Source: Actinocatenispora comari (GTDB lineage Bacteria > Actinomycetota > Actinomycetes > Mycobacteriales > Micromonosporaceae). Taken from it: 53,033 nt of DNA. The stretch is taken from positions 1-53,033 of the forward strand of contig NZ_BOPO01000115.1 of NCBI RefSeq assembly GCF_017312725.1. The letters are read 5' to 3'. The position numbers were made by a program, and so were the translations under genes. Below, in pieces: positions 1-7,943 of the stretch (positions are counted from its first letter, which is position 1; each line of letters starts with the position of its first letter). The notes beneath the pieces were generated by a model, which was not told the origin of the DNA, made no database searches, and saw only the letters and a program-made list of their open reading frames with translations.

Positions 1-2
1 GG

Positions 3-1379
3 CAGCCCGGGAGCGGGTCGTCGACCGGCCGTCCGGCCGGTCCCGGCCACCCCGGCGGCGGCCAGCCGGCGGCGTCGGACGCCGCGGTGTGGGGGGCTCC
101 ACCGGCCTCGACCCCGCCGTACCCACAGCAACCCGCGCCGGACGGCTCGACGTCGGCGCTGCCGTACGTGCCGGCGCCGGGCACACCGGAGTTCACCTCA
201 CCGTTCCCGCCGGCGCCGGCCAGCGCGCCGCCACCGGGCGGCGGCGGCGCACCGCCGTCGTTCGGGCCGGCCGCCGTGCCGACCTCGTCCGGCGCGCTGC
301 CGGCCGCGGACCCGTTCGGTCGGCACGCCGCGCCGGCCGAGGACGGGAAGTGGGCGGTTCCGCCGCGGGTGCAGTCCGCGATCGACGCGGTGCGGGCCTC
401 GCGGTCGGGGCGGCACGGCGCCGACCGGGCGCCCACCGAAGACCCGGACACCGGCGCGCCCGCGCCGGAGCGGTTCGGCGCGACCGCCGAGACCGGTACC
501 GGGCCGGATCGCGGCGACCGGGCGACCGGTGCGGGCGCCGAGGCCGCCCATCCGGGCGCGATGCCGAGCCGCGTCAGGCCGGGCGCGCCCCAGCCCGGGG
601 CGGCCACCGGCGGCGCCCCGGCGCCGGGCGGCGCGGACACGCCGACCACTGAGACGCCGGTGCTCGCCACGCCGACCCGGGTGGATGCCGAGAGCGTGCT
701 GGCGGCGGTACGCGACGTGCCCGGGGTGCGCGGTGCCGACCTGCGCACCGACGCCGCTGGTGGCCGCACGCTGCGGCTGGACGTGGCGGACGGGGTGGAC
801 CCGGACGAGATCACCGCCGCCGCCGGGGACGCGCTGCGCGACCGGCTCGGGGTGGAGGCCAGGCTGACCGTCGCCGATGCCGACGACGAGCTGGACGTCG
901 CGCAGGACGACCGGGCCGAGCTGGACCGTACCGCGGGTGGCGCCGCCACGCCGGCGTTGCGCGCACCCGGCCGGGGCGGCGATCCGCGGGCGGTGATCGA
1001 ACGCATCCAGGTCGCCACCGCCGGCTCCGAGTGCGCGGTGGAGGTGTGCCTGACCGCGGACGGGGTCCGCGCGGTCGGCCGGGCCGGCGGTCCGGCGCTC
1101 GACCCGTACCTGCTGCGGGTGGCGGCGCAGGCGACCGCCGACGCGGTCGGCGTGCTGGTGGCCGGCCGGGCCCGGTGCGCGGTCGAGCACGTCGACGTGG
1201 TGACCGCCGGTCCGTGCCGGGTGGTGGTGGTCGTCCTGGTGCTGCTCGCGGGCGACACGGCGGAGCGGCTGGTCGGCTCCGCGGTGGCCGGTGGCGACCC
1301 GCGGCAGGCCACGGTGCGGGCCACCATGTCCGCGCTCAACCGCCGGCTGGTCCCGCTGCTCGACGCGGTCCTGACCTGA
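3..1379 (+). CDS. Pro/Gly/Ala-rich hypothetical protein, 5' end outside window
   Basis: The frame is open from the left edge (first whole codon at 3) to TGA at 1377-1379, so the N-terminus is missing; the GTG at 87 is probably an internal valine. Roughly the first 220 codons are low-complexity Pro, Gly, Ala and Thr, with PPYPQQ- and FPPAPAS-like stretches, and look disordered. The rest has two compact segments: nt 690-880 (VLAAVRDVPGVRGADLRTD, an alpha/beta pattern like a small ferredoxin fold) and nt 990-1376 (ending SALNRRLVPLLDAVL), with regular hydrophobic strands. I do not recognise the family. No transmembrane helix is evident. It converges on the NlpC/P60 gene. A structural or scaffold role is possible but unsupported. 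Confidence 0.6.
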   Translation, partial: QPGSGSSTGRPAGPGHPGGGQPAASDAAVWGAPPASTPPYPQQPAPDGSTSALPYVPAPGTPEFTSPFPPAPASAPPPGGGGAPPSFGPAAVPTSSGALPAADPFGRHAAPAEDGKWAVPPRVQSAIDAVRASRSGRHGADRAPTEDPDTGAPAPERFGATAETGTGPDRGDRATGAGAEAAHPGAMPSRVRPGAPQPGAATGGAPAPGGADTPTTETPVLATPTRVDAESVLAAVRDVPGVRGADLRTDAAGGRTLRLDVADGVDPDEITAAAGDALRDRLGVEARLTVADADDELDVAQDDRAELDRTAGGAATPALRAPGRGGDPRAVIERIQVATAGSECAVEVCLTADGVRAVGRAGGPALDPYLLRVAAQATADAVGVLVAGRARCAVEHVDVVTAGPCRVVVVVLVLLAGDTAERLVGSAVAGGDPRQATVRATMSALNRRLVPLLDAVLT

Positions 1380-1419
1380 GACTCCGCCGCGCCGGTCGCC
1401 CGGCGCGGGCCGGGAACGC

Positions 1420-1458
1420 GCAACGGCCGGCACCCCGTCGCGGGGCACCGGCCGTTGC
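1420..1458. terminator. Bidirectional hairpin terminator
   Basis: Eleven paired bases (GCAACGGCCGG with CCGGCCGTTGC), a CA/CA internal bulge, then CCCCG/CGGGG closed by TCG. It sits between two convergent genes (stops at 1379 and 1470) and can serve both strands. No U-tract, as is common in actinomycetes. Confidence 0.65.
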
Positions 1459-1469
1459 GGGTACTGCGG

Positions 1470-2453
1470 TCAGGGCCGACCGATGCCGTAGACCGGCATC
1501 ATGTCGATCGACGACACCTTGACCACCTCGCCGAACGTCGGCGCGTGGATCACCTTGCCGCCGCCGACGTAGATCGCGACGTGCCCGAGATTCTCGTAGA
1601 ACACGAGGTCGCCGGGCGCGATCTGACTGCGGCTGATGTGCGTGATCTGGTTGTACTGGTCGGCCGCCACGTGCGGCAGGCTCACCCCGGCCTTCGCCCA
1701 CGCGGCGAGCGTGAGCCCGGAGCAGTCGTACGAGTTGGGCCCGGCCGCGGCCCACGCGTACGGCTTGCCGAGCTGCGCGTAGGCGAAGTCGACGACCGCG
1801 CCGGCGCGCCCGGACACCTTCGGCGGGGTCTGCCCGGAGCCGGTGCCGGCCGTCTCGGTGGCGCTGCCGTACGCCTGCTCGCGCAGCTTCTTGAGCTTGT
1901 CGACCTTGGCCGAGATCGACGCCTTCTTCTTCTTCAGGTCCTTGACCTGCTTGCTCTGCTTGGCGTAGAGCGCGGCGAGCTCCTTGTGCTGCCCGTCGAG
2001 CTTGCGCTTCGCGGTGATCAGCGAGCGGACCTGGTCGGACTGCTGTGCGCTGAGCCGGTTGAGCGTGGCGATGTTGTTCAGCGTGTCGCTCGAACTGCCG
2101 TTCAGCACCGCGTTCCAGGCGGTGGCCGGGCCGCCCTTGTACGCGGCGGCGGCGATCGCGTCGACCTGCTTCTGCGCGCTGGCGACCTTGCCGGACAGCG
2201 GCTTGAGCTTCTTGTCGACCGCGGCGATGCGCTTCTTGGTCTTCTTCCGCTCTTCGGTGATCTTGTTGTACTGCTCGACGACCTGTTCGAACTGGGTCGA
2301 CTGTTGCTTGATCTGCTGCTCCAGATCGGCCTGCGACGGTGCGCCGTGTGCCGGCGTGGTACCGACGAGGGCTGCGGCGGCCACCGCAGCGGCCGCGACC
2401 GCGGCCAGTCCGATCGCGCGCAGCGACGCCCACCGGGGGCGTGCAGTGTCCAT
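1470..2453 (-). CDS. Secreted NlpC/P60 peptidoglycan endopeptidase (RipA-like)
   Basis: A 327-residue exported cell-wall hydrolase expected to cut the D-Glu/diaminopimelate bond of peptide stems. Residues 1-37 form a signal peptide with an Ala/Val-rich core and a likely cleavage at AHG-AP. Residues 40-195 are Gln/Lys-rich coiled coil, typical of the regulatory arm of RipA-type proteins. Residues 218-327 are the NlpC/P60 domain: catalytic Cys244 in YDCSGLTL, His291 in GHVAIYVGG and third residue His303 in VIHAP. The ATG at 2453 gives a perfect signal peptide. The leader carries a c-di-AMP riboswitch, so expression should follow cyclic di-AMP and turgor. Which of the several actinomycete NlpC/P60 paralogues it is cannot be decided here. 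Confidence 0.93.
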   Translation of the reverse strand: MDTARPRWASLRAIGLAAVAAAAVAAAALVGTTPAHGAPSQADLEQQIKQQSTQFEQVVEQYNKITEERKKTKKRIAAVDKKLKPLSGKVASAQKQVDAIAAAAYKGGPATAWNAVLNGSSSDTLNNIATLNRLSAQQSDQVRSLITAKRKLDGQHKELAALYAKQSKQVKDLKKKKASISAKVDKLKKLREQAYGSATETAGTGSGQTPPKVSGRAGAVVDFAYAQLGKPYAWAAAGPNSYDCSGLTLAAWAKAGVSLPHVAADQYNQITHISRSQIAPGDLVFYENLGHVAIYVGGGKVIHAPTFGEVVKVSSIDMMPVYGIGRP

Positions 2454-2477
2454 GCGGGTCTGCGCCCTTCTTCCTCA

Positions 2478-2605
2478 GACCGCCTACCGGGTTAGCTGAC
2501 GGGTTCGGGCGGGAAGAGCGCCCTACCGGGGCTATGGCCTGTCCATGGCCCCGGATTCACCCCGTGGTACGGGTGGGTCCTCGGCTCGCCTGGCGGCGAC
2601 TCGGC
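2478..2605 (-). promoter_or_regulatory. ydaO/yuaA-type cyclic di-AMP riboswitch
   Basis: Read on the minus strand, the leader contains the conserved blocks of this class in order: AGGACCCA (near 2580), GGGGTGAATCC (2553-2563), GGTAGGGC (2519-2526), CCGAACCCGTCAGCTAACC (2489-2507) and GTAGGCGG closing helix P1 with CCGCC near 2600. In this family ligand binding usually terminates transcription or lowers expression of wall hydrolases and osmolyte genes. It lies about 25 nt upstream of the NlpC/P60 ATG. Block identity is from recalled family consensus, not a covariance search. Confidence 0.9.
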
Positions 2606-2657
2606 GGTGCCGTCCGGAGCTGCCCGACGGGGCGGCAGGGGGCCGGACGACCCCGTC

Positions 2658-2685
2658 ACGGTAGCCGCTGACGCGCCGTGGTCAA
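2658..2685 (-). promoter_or_regulatory. Candidate sigma70-type promoter for the riboswitch transcript
   Basis: Minus-strand TTGACC (2685-2680) and TACCGT (2663-2658) are separated by 16 nt and lie about 50 nt before the riboswitch P1 helix, the expected place for its promoter. Matches are partial. Confidence 0.4.
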
Positions 2686-2833
2686 CGCCGTCGCAACCAA
2701 CGCGGTGACCATCCCCACAACACTTTGACTGACCGTCGGTGGGTGACTGCGCAGCGCGCTGATCCGTTGGTACGGGCGGGAAGCGGCGCGCCGTACCGTG
2801 GTCGTCCGGCGGCGTGGCGTCACCGTGTGATCG

Positions 2834-3622
2834 TCACGCACCGAAGCGGCGTTGCCGCTCCGCGTACGAGCGGAGCGCGCGCAGGAAGTCCACCCGGCGA
2901 AACGCCGGCCAGTACACGTCGCAGAAGTACAGCTCGGAGTAGGCGGACTGCCACAGCAGGAATCCAGAGAGTCGCCGTTCGCCGCTGGTACGGATGACGA
3001 GGTCGGGGTCGGGCAGGTCGGCGGTGTAGAGGTGCGCGGCGATGTCGTCGGCCGACAGCGTCGCGGCCAGCTCGTCCATCGAGGTACCGGCCGCGGCGGC
3101 GTCGGTGAGCACCGAGCGGAACGCGTCCACCAGCTCCTGCCGACCGCCGTAGCCGATCGCGATGGTCAGGCACGGCCCGGTGTCCGGGCTCTGGTCGGCG
3201 GCGAGCTTCAGGGCGTGCGCGGTCGAGTCCGGCAGCAGTTCCAGCCGGCCCGCCACCCGCAGCCGCCACCCGTCCCGCGGGGTCTTCGCGCGCTGCTCGA
3301 TCATCCGCATCAGCGAGTCGAGCTCGCTCTGGTCGCGGCGGGCCAGGTTCTCGGTGGACGCGACGAACACGGTGACGTGGTCGATGCCCAGCTCGGTGCA
3401 CCAGTCGAGCAGGTCGTCGATGTGGTCGGCGCCGGCCTGATGACCCATGCTCACGCTGGCCAGGCCGGCGGCGCGGGCCCAGCGCCGGTTGCCGTCCATG
3501 ATCAGGCCGACGTGCCGCGGGCGGCCGTCGTGACCGAGCGCGGCGAACAGGCGCCGCTCGTACAGGCGGTACAGCAGGTTGCGTGGCGTCATCCGGCCAG
3601 CCAACCAGCGGGATGTGTGCAT
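2834..3622 (-). CDS. uppS: Isoprenyl (cis-prenyl) transferase, UppS family
   Basis: A 262-residue cis-prenyltransferase that adds isopentenyl diphosphate to an allylic primer to make the long-chain prenyl diphosphate carrier for cell-wall and glycan synthesis at the membrane. Family signatures are clear: IMDGNRRWAR with catalytic Asp43, HVTVFVASTENLAR, then RTSGERRLSGFLLWQ and the C-terminal YWPAF block. Length is normal. ATG at 3622 lacks an obvious ribosome-binding site; Met11 (position 3592, MTPRNLLYRLYERRL) is a plausible alternative. Chain length (C50 decaprenyl in mycobacteria, C55 elsewhere) cannot be read from the sequence. Confidence 0.93.
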   Translation of the reverse strand: MHTSRWLAGRMTPRNLLYRLYERRLFAALGHDGRPRHVGLIMDGNRRWARAAGLASVSMGHQAGADHIDDLLDWCTELGIDHVTVFVASTENLARRDQSELDSLMRMIEQRAKTPRDGWRLRVAGRLELLPDSTAHALKLAADQSPDTGPCLTIAIGYGGRQELVDAFRSVLTDAAAAGTSMDELAATLSADDIAAHLYTADLPDPDLVIRTSGERRLSGFLLWQSAYSELYFCDVYWPAFRRVDFLRALRSYAERQRRFGA

Positions 3623-3651
3623 TCGGCGAAGAACCCGTGCTGGTACCGCAG

Positions 3652-3685
3652 AGGCCCGGCACCGTCGTCGAACGGTGCCGGGCCT
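3652..3685 (-). terminator. Perfect 14-bp hairpin terminator
   Basis: AGGCCCGGCACCGT, loop CGTCGA, then the exact reverse complement. It lies 30 nt past the stop of the repeat protein and before the uppS start, insulating the two same-strand genes. Confidence 0.75.
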
Positions 3686-3714
3686 CCGGGCGGCCGGCGG
3701 ACTCCCGGCCGGGG

Positions 3715-4269
3715 TCAGCGCGCGAAGGGGTTCAGCGTCGGGTCGTCCGGGTCGCTCCCGCCGTCCGAGTAGTGCACGGTGTCGAGCGTGCCGTCGCCGT
3801 CGGTGTCGGTGGCGACCGCGTCGATGCTGCCGTCCTCGTTCCGGTCGACCCCCACCTGGTCGAGGTTGCCGTCGCCGTTGCTGTCCACCGCGTAGGTGTC
3901 GGCGGTGCCGTCGTAGTTCTGGTCCGCGACGACCTGGTCGACGTTGCCGTCGCCGTCGGTGTCGCGACCCACCAGGTCGATGTGCCCGTCGCCGTTGCGG
4001 TCGGCGTAGACCGTGTCGGCGGTGCCGTCGCCGTTGCTGTCGACCACCTCGGTGTCGAGCCGGCCGTCACCGTCGGTGTCGTAGTAGACCTCGTTGGCGA
4101 CGCCGTCGCCGTCGGTGTCGACCATGACCATGTCCGCCACGCCGTCGTGGTCGGTGTCGACGACCATCGTCTCGCTGCCGTCGGTGGACTGCTCGATGAC
4201 CACGTCGTCGGCGAGGCCGTCGCCGTTCACGTCGACCGAGCTGTCGGCGCCGGTGTCGTAGTCGCTCAT
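3715..4269 (-). CDS. Acidic DxDxDG-repeat (calcium-binding type) protein
   Basis: A 184-residue protein built almost wholly of about twelve units with a near-exact 13-residue period (roughly residues 13-168), for example DTDGDGVANEVYY, DTDGDGRLDTEVV and DSNGDGTADTVYA. The DxDxDG loops match calcium-binding loops of dockerin, thrombospondin type 3 and EF-hand-like repeats, followed by a short strand. The C-terminus is SDPDDPTLNPFAR. Start: ATG at 4269 has GAGGGG 7-8 nt upstream; a longer in-frame reading back to 4383 has no ribosome site. There is no signal peptide or transmembrane helix, which is odd for this repeat type. One unit (EQSTDGSET) is degenerate. Function unknown; calcium binding is inference. 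Confidence 0.85.
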   Translation of the reverse strand: MSDYDTGADSSVDVNGDGLADDVVIEQSTDGSETMVVDTDHDGVADMVMVDTDGDGVANEVYYDTDGDGRLDTEVVDSNGDGTADTVYADRNGDGHIDLVGRDTDGDGNVDQVVADQNYDGTADTYAVDSNGDGNLDQVGVDRNEDGSIDAVATDTDGDGTLDTVHYSDGGSDPDDPTLNPFAR

Positions 4270-4446
4270 GACGATTTCCCCTCGTGGATGCCCGCTGGCG
4301 CGGGTGCCGGTTGCGTGCGCCGGTTCGCCGGTCGCGATCCGTTGCTGCAGCCCACAGTGCCAGAGCGGTACCGGTCGGGCCATCGCGGATTCGTGCCACC
4401 ACGTGCCGCGGCGGCGACGCCGGCGGCGAGGGGACGGGGTGGCGGG

Positions 4447-4812
4447 TCAGCCGGCGCTGGAGGCGGAGCCGAGCAGCGCCTCGATCGCCGCGTCCAGGTC
4501 GGGGTAGAGGTTGAAGATCGTGGTCAGCTGGGTCAGCTCCAGGATGTCCAGCACCCGGCGCGGCGCGGCGGCGATCGCCAGCCGGTGACCGGAGTTGCGG
4601 CCCTGCTGGTACCCGGCGACGAGCACACCCAGCCCGGTGGAGTCGAGGAAGTCGACACCGGACATCTCGACCACGGCGTCGCGCTCGGCGAGTGCCGTGG
4701 TCAGCTCCTCGCGCAGCCGCCACGCGGTGTCCACGTCGATGTCGCCGGAGACGGTGAGCACGGCGAGTTCGTCCCGGTCGGCGCGGGCCAGCTCGAACGT
4801 CGGGCGGCTCAT
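4447..4812 (-). CDS. STAS-domain anti-sigma factor antagonist
   Basis: A 121-residue single-domain STAS protein of the SpoIIAA/RsbV/BldG class. It would bind an anti-sigma kinase and free an alternative sigma factor when unphosphorylated. The phosphorylation site is Ser58 in VDFLDSTGLGVLVAGY; the strand-helix order (LAVLTVSGDIDVDTA, then RLAIAAAPRRVLDILEL) is complete. No kinase or sigma gene is adjacent, so it is an orphan antagonist. The upstream region has a possible stress-sigma promoter. Partner unknown. Confidence 0.92.
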   Translation of the reverse strand: MSRPTFELARADRDELAVLTVSGDIDVDTAWRLREELTTALAERDAVVEMSGVDFLDSTGLGVLVAGYQQGRNSGHRLAIAAAPRRVLDILELTQLTTIFNLYPDLDAAIEALLGSASSAG

Positions 4813-4902
4813 CGCCCGGGCTCCAGCCCTGCGGTACGAAGCATTCCCGTCGTCATGAGCATGTCCCGATTCTCCCTGAGCCGCCGGACAACACAGTGTC
4901 TC

Positions 4903-4928
4903 CTACCCGCCGACGGTCGGTTCCTAAC
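4903..4928 (-). promoter_or_regulatory. Possible SigB/SigF-like promoter
   Basis: Minus strand reads GTT (4928-4926), 17 nt, GGGTAG (4908-4903), similar to the GTTT-N15/17-GGGTA pattern of stress sigma factors, about 90 nt upstream of the STAS gene. The match is short and unproven. Confidence 0.3.
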
Positions 4929-5084
4929 GGGTTGCTGCGGCAGAACTTGCGGGGAGCAATCGCACCAACCGGTTACCGTCCGGCGTCACGGTGAGGGTAC
5001 GGCACGCGCCACCCGAACGGGCACGTTCCGGGTGCCGCAGTGGCAACCGGGGCGCCCCGGCCGGCGGCGCCGGGCCCGTACAGC

Positions 5085-5957
5085 TCAGCGCACCGTGTCG
5101 GCGAGCTCGAAGACGGCCCGGACCAGCCGGGACCGGCTCGCGTCGCGCCGGCAGGCCAGGTACTGGGTCAGGTCCAGGTCGAGGCCGGGCAGCGCCAGCA
5201 CACCGAGCCGCGGGTCGGGCGCCAGCTCGGCGTCCGAGACCACGCCGACGCCGAGGCCGACGGCGACCGCGGAGTGCGCCGCCTCCCGGCTGTCCACCTC
5301 GATCAGTTCGGGCCACTCGGCGAGCGACCGGCCCGCGGTGGCCAGCGCCTGCTCGAACACCCGGCGGGTGGTCGAGCCGCGTTCCCGGATGACCAGCTGG
5401 GTGGAGGCCAGCTCGTCCAGCGTCACCTCGCTCCGGCCACCGAGCGGGTGCCGGCGCGCGACGAACGCGACGACCCGGTCCCGCCGTACCGGCACGGCGT
5501 GCAGCCGCGGATCGTGCGCGCCGGCGGCGGTGAGCGCCACGTCGACCCGGTCGGCCACCAGGTCGGCGAGCACCTGTTCGGAGTTGCCGGTGGACAGCGC
5601 GACCCGGACCCCGGGGTACCGGTCGCGCAGCGCGGCGAGCAGCGGCATCACGTGCATCGGCGCGTCCGCGCCCAGGCGCAGCCGGCCGGTACGCAGCCGG
5701 GCGCCGTCGTCGAGGATCTGGTCGGCCTCGTCGGCGGTGGCGAACAGCCGCCCGGTGCACTCGTGCAGTACGGCGCCGAGCTCGGTCAGCGTGACGCGCC
5801 GGCCGGTGCGGTGGAACAGCACCACACCGTAGCTCCGTTCCAGCGCCCTGACCTGCTCGGACAGCGTCGGCTGGCTGATGTGCAGGCGCTGCGCCGCGCG
5901 ACCGAAGCTGCCCTCGGTCGCCACCGCGTGGAAGGACCGCAGGTGAAGCAGGTTCAT
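5085..5957 (-). CDS. LysR-family transcriptional regulator
   Basis: A 290-residue LysR regulator. Residues 1-60 are the winged helix-turn-helix (MNLLHLRSFHAVATEGSFGR, then AAQRLHISQPTLSEQVRALE). The rest is the periplasmic-binding-like effector domain (RLGADAPMHVMPLLAALRDR onward). ATG at 5957 starts the domain exactly. It is divergent from the alkaline-phosphatase-superfamily gene at 6128, with a 170-nt shared intergenic region, the usual arrangement for a LysR protein and its target. Effector unknown. Confidence 0.93.
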   Translation of the reverse strand: MNLLHLRSFHAVATEGSFGRAAQRLHISQPTLSEQVRALERSYGVVLFHRTGRRVTLTELGAVLHECTGRLFATADEADQILDDGARLRTGRLRLGADAPMHVMPLLAALRDRYPGVRVALSTGNSEQVLADLVADRVDVALTAAGAHDPRLHAVPVRRDRVVAFVARRHPLGGRSEVTLDELASTQLVIRERGSTTRRVFEQALATAGRSLAEWPELIEVDSREAAHSAVAVGLGVGVVSDAELAPDPRLGVLALPGLDLDLTQYLACRRDASRSRLVRAVFELADTVR

Positions 5958-6127
5958 AGGTCAGACCGATCTCGACCATAGGAAGTTTCGACTGGACCGA
6001 TGGTAGAGGGCCTCGCAGAATGGCGTCGGATGCCCGGCCTGCTGGGCGCCGACAGCCCAGTTCGTCAGGACCTCTCGCCGGTACCGGAAGCGTGCGGTGA
6101 GACGTGTCGCCGCCCGGAGGAGCCCCG

Positions 6128-6937
6128 ATGTCGCCCGTCCTCGTCCTCGGTATCGACGGCGTCCGGCACGACGCGCTGTGCGCGGCGTCGACCCCGGCGC
6201 TGGATCGGCTCGCCGCGACCGGTTACCGCGTCCCGGTACCGGTCTCCGCCGACTCGCCGACGATCTCCGGCCCGTGCTGGACCACGATCGCCACCGGGCT
6301 GTCGGCGCCGGTGCACGGGGTGTGGGACAACGTGACGCCGGGGCATCCGGTACGGCCGGACTTCCTGAGCCGGATCCGCGCGGCCCGGCCCGGCGCGGTG
6401 ACGTTCGCCGCGGCCGGCTGGGCGCCGCTGGTCCGGCCGGTCGGCTGCGGGCCGATCTTCGCCGGGCCCGGTCTCCTGCCGCTGGCGGACGACGAGCGGT
6501 ACGACGTGGCCGCCGCCGACCGGGCCGACGAGGCGATCGTCGCCGGCACCGTCGCCGCTCTGGCCACCGAGGCCCCGGTGGCGGCGTTCGTGCACTTGGG
6601 CACGCCGGACCTGGTGGCGCACCGGGACGGGGTGGGCGCCGGGTACCGGCAGGCGATCGAGACCGCCGACCGGCGGGCCGGCCGGATCCTCGCCGCGGTG
6701 CGCGACCGGGCCGCGGCCACCGGCGAGGACTGGACGGTCCTGGCCACCACCGACCACGGGCACCGCGACGGCGGCGGGCACGGCGGCGACTCGGTGGCCG
6801 AGCGCGCCGCCTGGCTGATCGCCGCCGGCCCGGGCGTGCCGCGGCAGCCACCGACCGTGCCGACCCAGGCGGGCATCTGCACCCTGGTGCTGGCCGCGGC
6901 CGGCGTCGGGTCGGACGACGCCGAGGCATCCGCGTGA
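6128..6937 (+). CDS. Alkaline phosphatase superfamily hydrolase (nucleotide pyrophosphatase/phosphodiesterase type)
   Basis: A 269-residue metal-dependent phospho-ester hydrolase. Metal-site motifs are in family order: LGIDG (Asp10), PTISGPCWTTIATG with a Ser or Thr near residue 47 as probable nucleophile, GTPDLVAH, and TTDHGH followed by GGHGG. It lacks the CxPxR sulfatase motif (Cys50 is followed by WTT). No signal peptide, so cytoplasmic. GGAGGAG sits 5 nt before ATG 6128, which decides the start over 6104. It is shorter than eukaryotic NPPs and similar to short bacterial members. Its stop overlaps the EamA start, so the two form an operon. Substrate unknown. Confidence 0.85.
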   Translation: MSPVLVLGIDGVRHDALCAASTPALDRLAATGYRVPVPVSADSPTISGPCWTTIATGLSAPVHGVWDNVTPGHPVRPDFLSRIRAARPGAVTFAAAGWAPLVRPVGCGPIFAGPGLLPLADDERYDVAAADRADEAIVAGTVAALATEAPVAAFVHLGTPDLVAHRDGVGAGYRQAIETADRRAGRILAAVRDRAAATGEDWTVLATTDHGHRDGGGHGGDSVAERAAWLIAAGPGVPRQPPTVPTQAGICTLVLAAAGVGSDDAEASA

Positions 6938-7773
6938 GCGTGCCGGTGTTCGCCGTGGTGCTGGCCTCGGCGGTGCTGCACGCCAGCTGGAACGCGCTGG
7001 CGAAGGCGATCCCGGACCGGTTGGTGGCCGCCGCGCTGATCGGCCTCGGGTACCTCGTTGGCGGGGTGGCCGGGCTCGTCGCGTTCGGGCTGCCCGCGGC
7101 CCGGTCGCTGCCGTACGCGGTGGGCTCGGCGCTGCTGCAGGCGGTCTACCTGCTGCTGCTCACCGCGGCGTACCGGCACGGCGAGTTCGCCCGGGTCTAC
7201 CCGCTGGCACGGGGCCTGTCGCCGCTGCTGGTCACCGTGGTCACGGTGACCGTACTGGGCGCCCGCCTGTCGCCGGGGGAGCTGGCCGGGATCGCGCTGA
7301 TCGTCGGCGCGCTGGGCGCGCTGGTGCTCGTCGGCGGCCGGCCGCGGCGTGGCGACGGGCTCGGACTGGCCGCCGCCACCGGTGTGGTGATCGCCTCGTA
7401 CACGCTGGTCGACGGGGTCGGGGTGCGCGGCTCCGGCGACGCGCTCGGGTACGCGTCGCTGCTGTTCGCGCTGCAGGGCCCGGTGCTGCCGGTGGTGTGC
7501 CGGCTGCTGTCCGGTCCCGGCTTCACCGCCCGGCTGGTACGGCACGCGCCGCTCGGGCTGCTCGGCGGGCTGCTGTCGCTGCTGTCGTACGGCGCGGTGG
7601 TGTGGGCGCAGAGCCTCGGCAGCCTGGCGCTGGTGTCGGCGCTGCGGGAGACCTCGGTGCTGTTCGCCGGCGCGATCGGCGCGCTGTTCTTCGCCGAACG
7701 GTTCAGCCGGCTGCGAATGGCGGTCACCGCGGTCGCGGTCGGCGGCATCGTCCTGCTGCAGCTGTCCCAGTGA
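6934..7773 (+). CDS. EamA/DMT-family transporter
   Basis: A 279-residue membrane protein with about ten hydrophobic helices in two EamA repeats. N-terminal FAVVLASAVLHASWNALAKA is the typical first helix, and the second repeat ends in SALRETSVLFAGAIGALFFAERF, a hallmark of the family. The GTG start at 6934 overlaps the TGA of the hydrolase gene (GTGA), so translation is probably coupled. It may export or import the substrate or product of the hydrolase; direction and ligand are unknown. Confidence 0.88.
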   Translation: MSVPVFAVVLASAVLHASWNALAKAIPDRLVAAALIGLGYLVGGVAGLVAFGLPAARSLPYAVGSALLQAVYLLLLTAAYRHGEFARVYPLARGLSPLLVTVVTVTVLGARLSPGELAGIALIVGALGALVLVGGRPRRGDGLGLAAATGVVIASYTLVDGVGVRGSGDALGYASLLFALQGPVLPVVCRLLSGPGFTARLVRHAPLGLLGGLLSLLSYGAVVWAQSLGSLALVSALRETSVLFAGAIGALFFAERFSRLRMAVTAVAVGGIVLLQLSQ

Positions 7774-7777
7774 CCCG

Positions 7778-7914
7778 ACGGCCCGGGCGGCACGACGGCC
7801 CGGGCGGCACGACGGCCCGGGCGGCCCGGGCGGCCGGGTGGTCGGGTGCCCGGCTGGCCCGGGTGTCCGGGTGGCCGGGTGGCCCGGTGACCGGGTGGTC
7901 CGGTGACCGGTGCC
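7778..7914 (+). repeat. Degenerate GC tandem repeats after the EamA gene
   Basis: Three near-exact copies of the 17-mer ACGGCCCGGGCGGCACG (7778-7828) run into a tract of shorter GGCCGGGTGG-like units to 7914. The array starts 4 nt after the EamA stop and fills the gap before the FGE gene. Confidence 0.8.
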
Positions 7915-7943
7915 GCGGCGGCCCGGCGTGCGGCGGGGCGACA

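Noticed and set aside
4924-5979. Long minus-strand frame over the LysR gene
   Set aside because: Arg/Pro/Ala-rich shadow of the LysR gene in another frame; no domain and no ribosome site.
6128-6937. Sulfatase
   Set aside because: The CxPxR motif is absent; metal-site motifs fit the nucleotide pyrophosphatase/phosphodiesterase branch.
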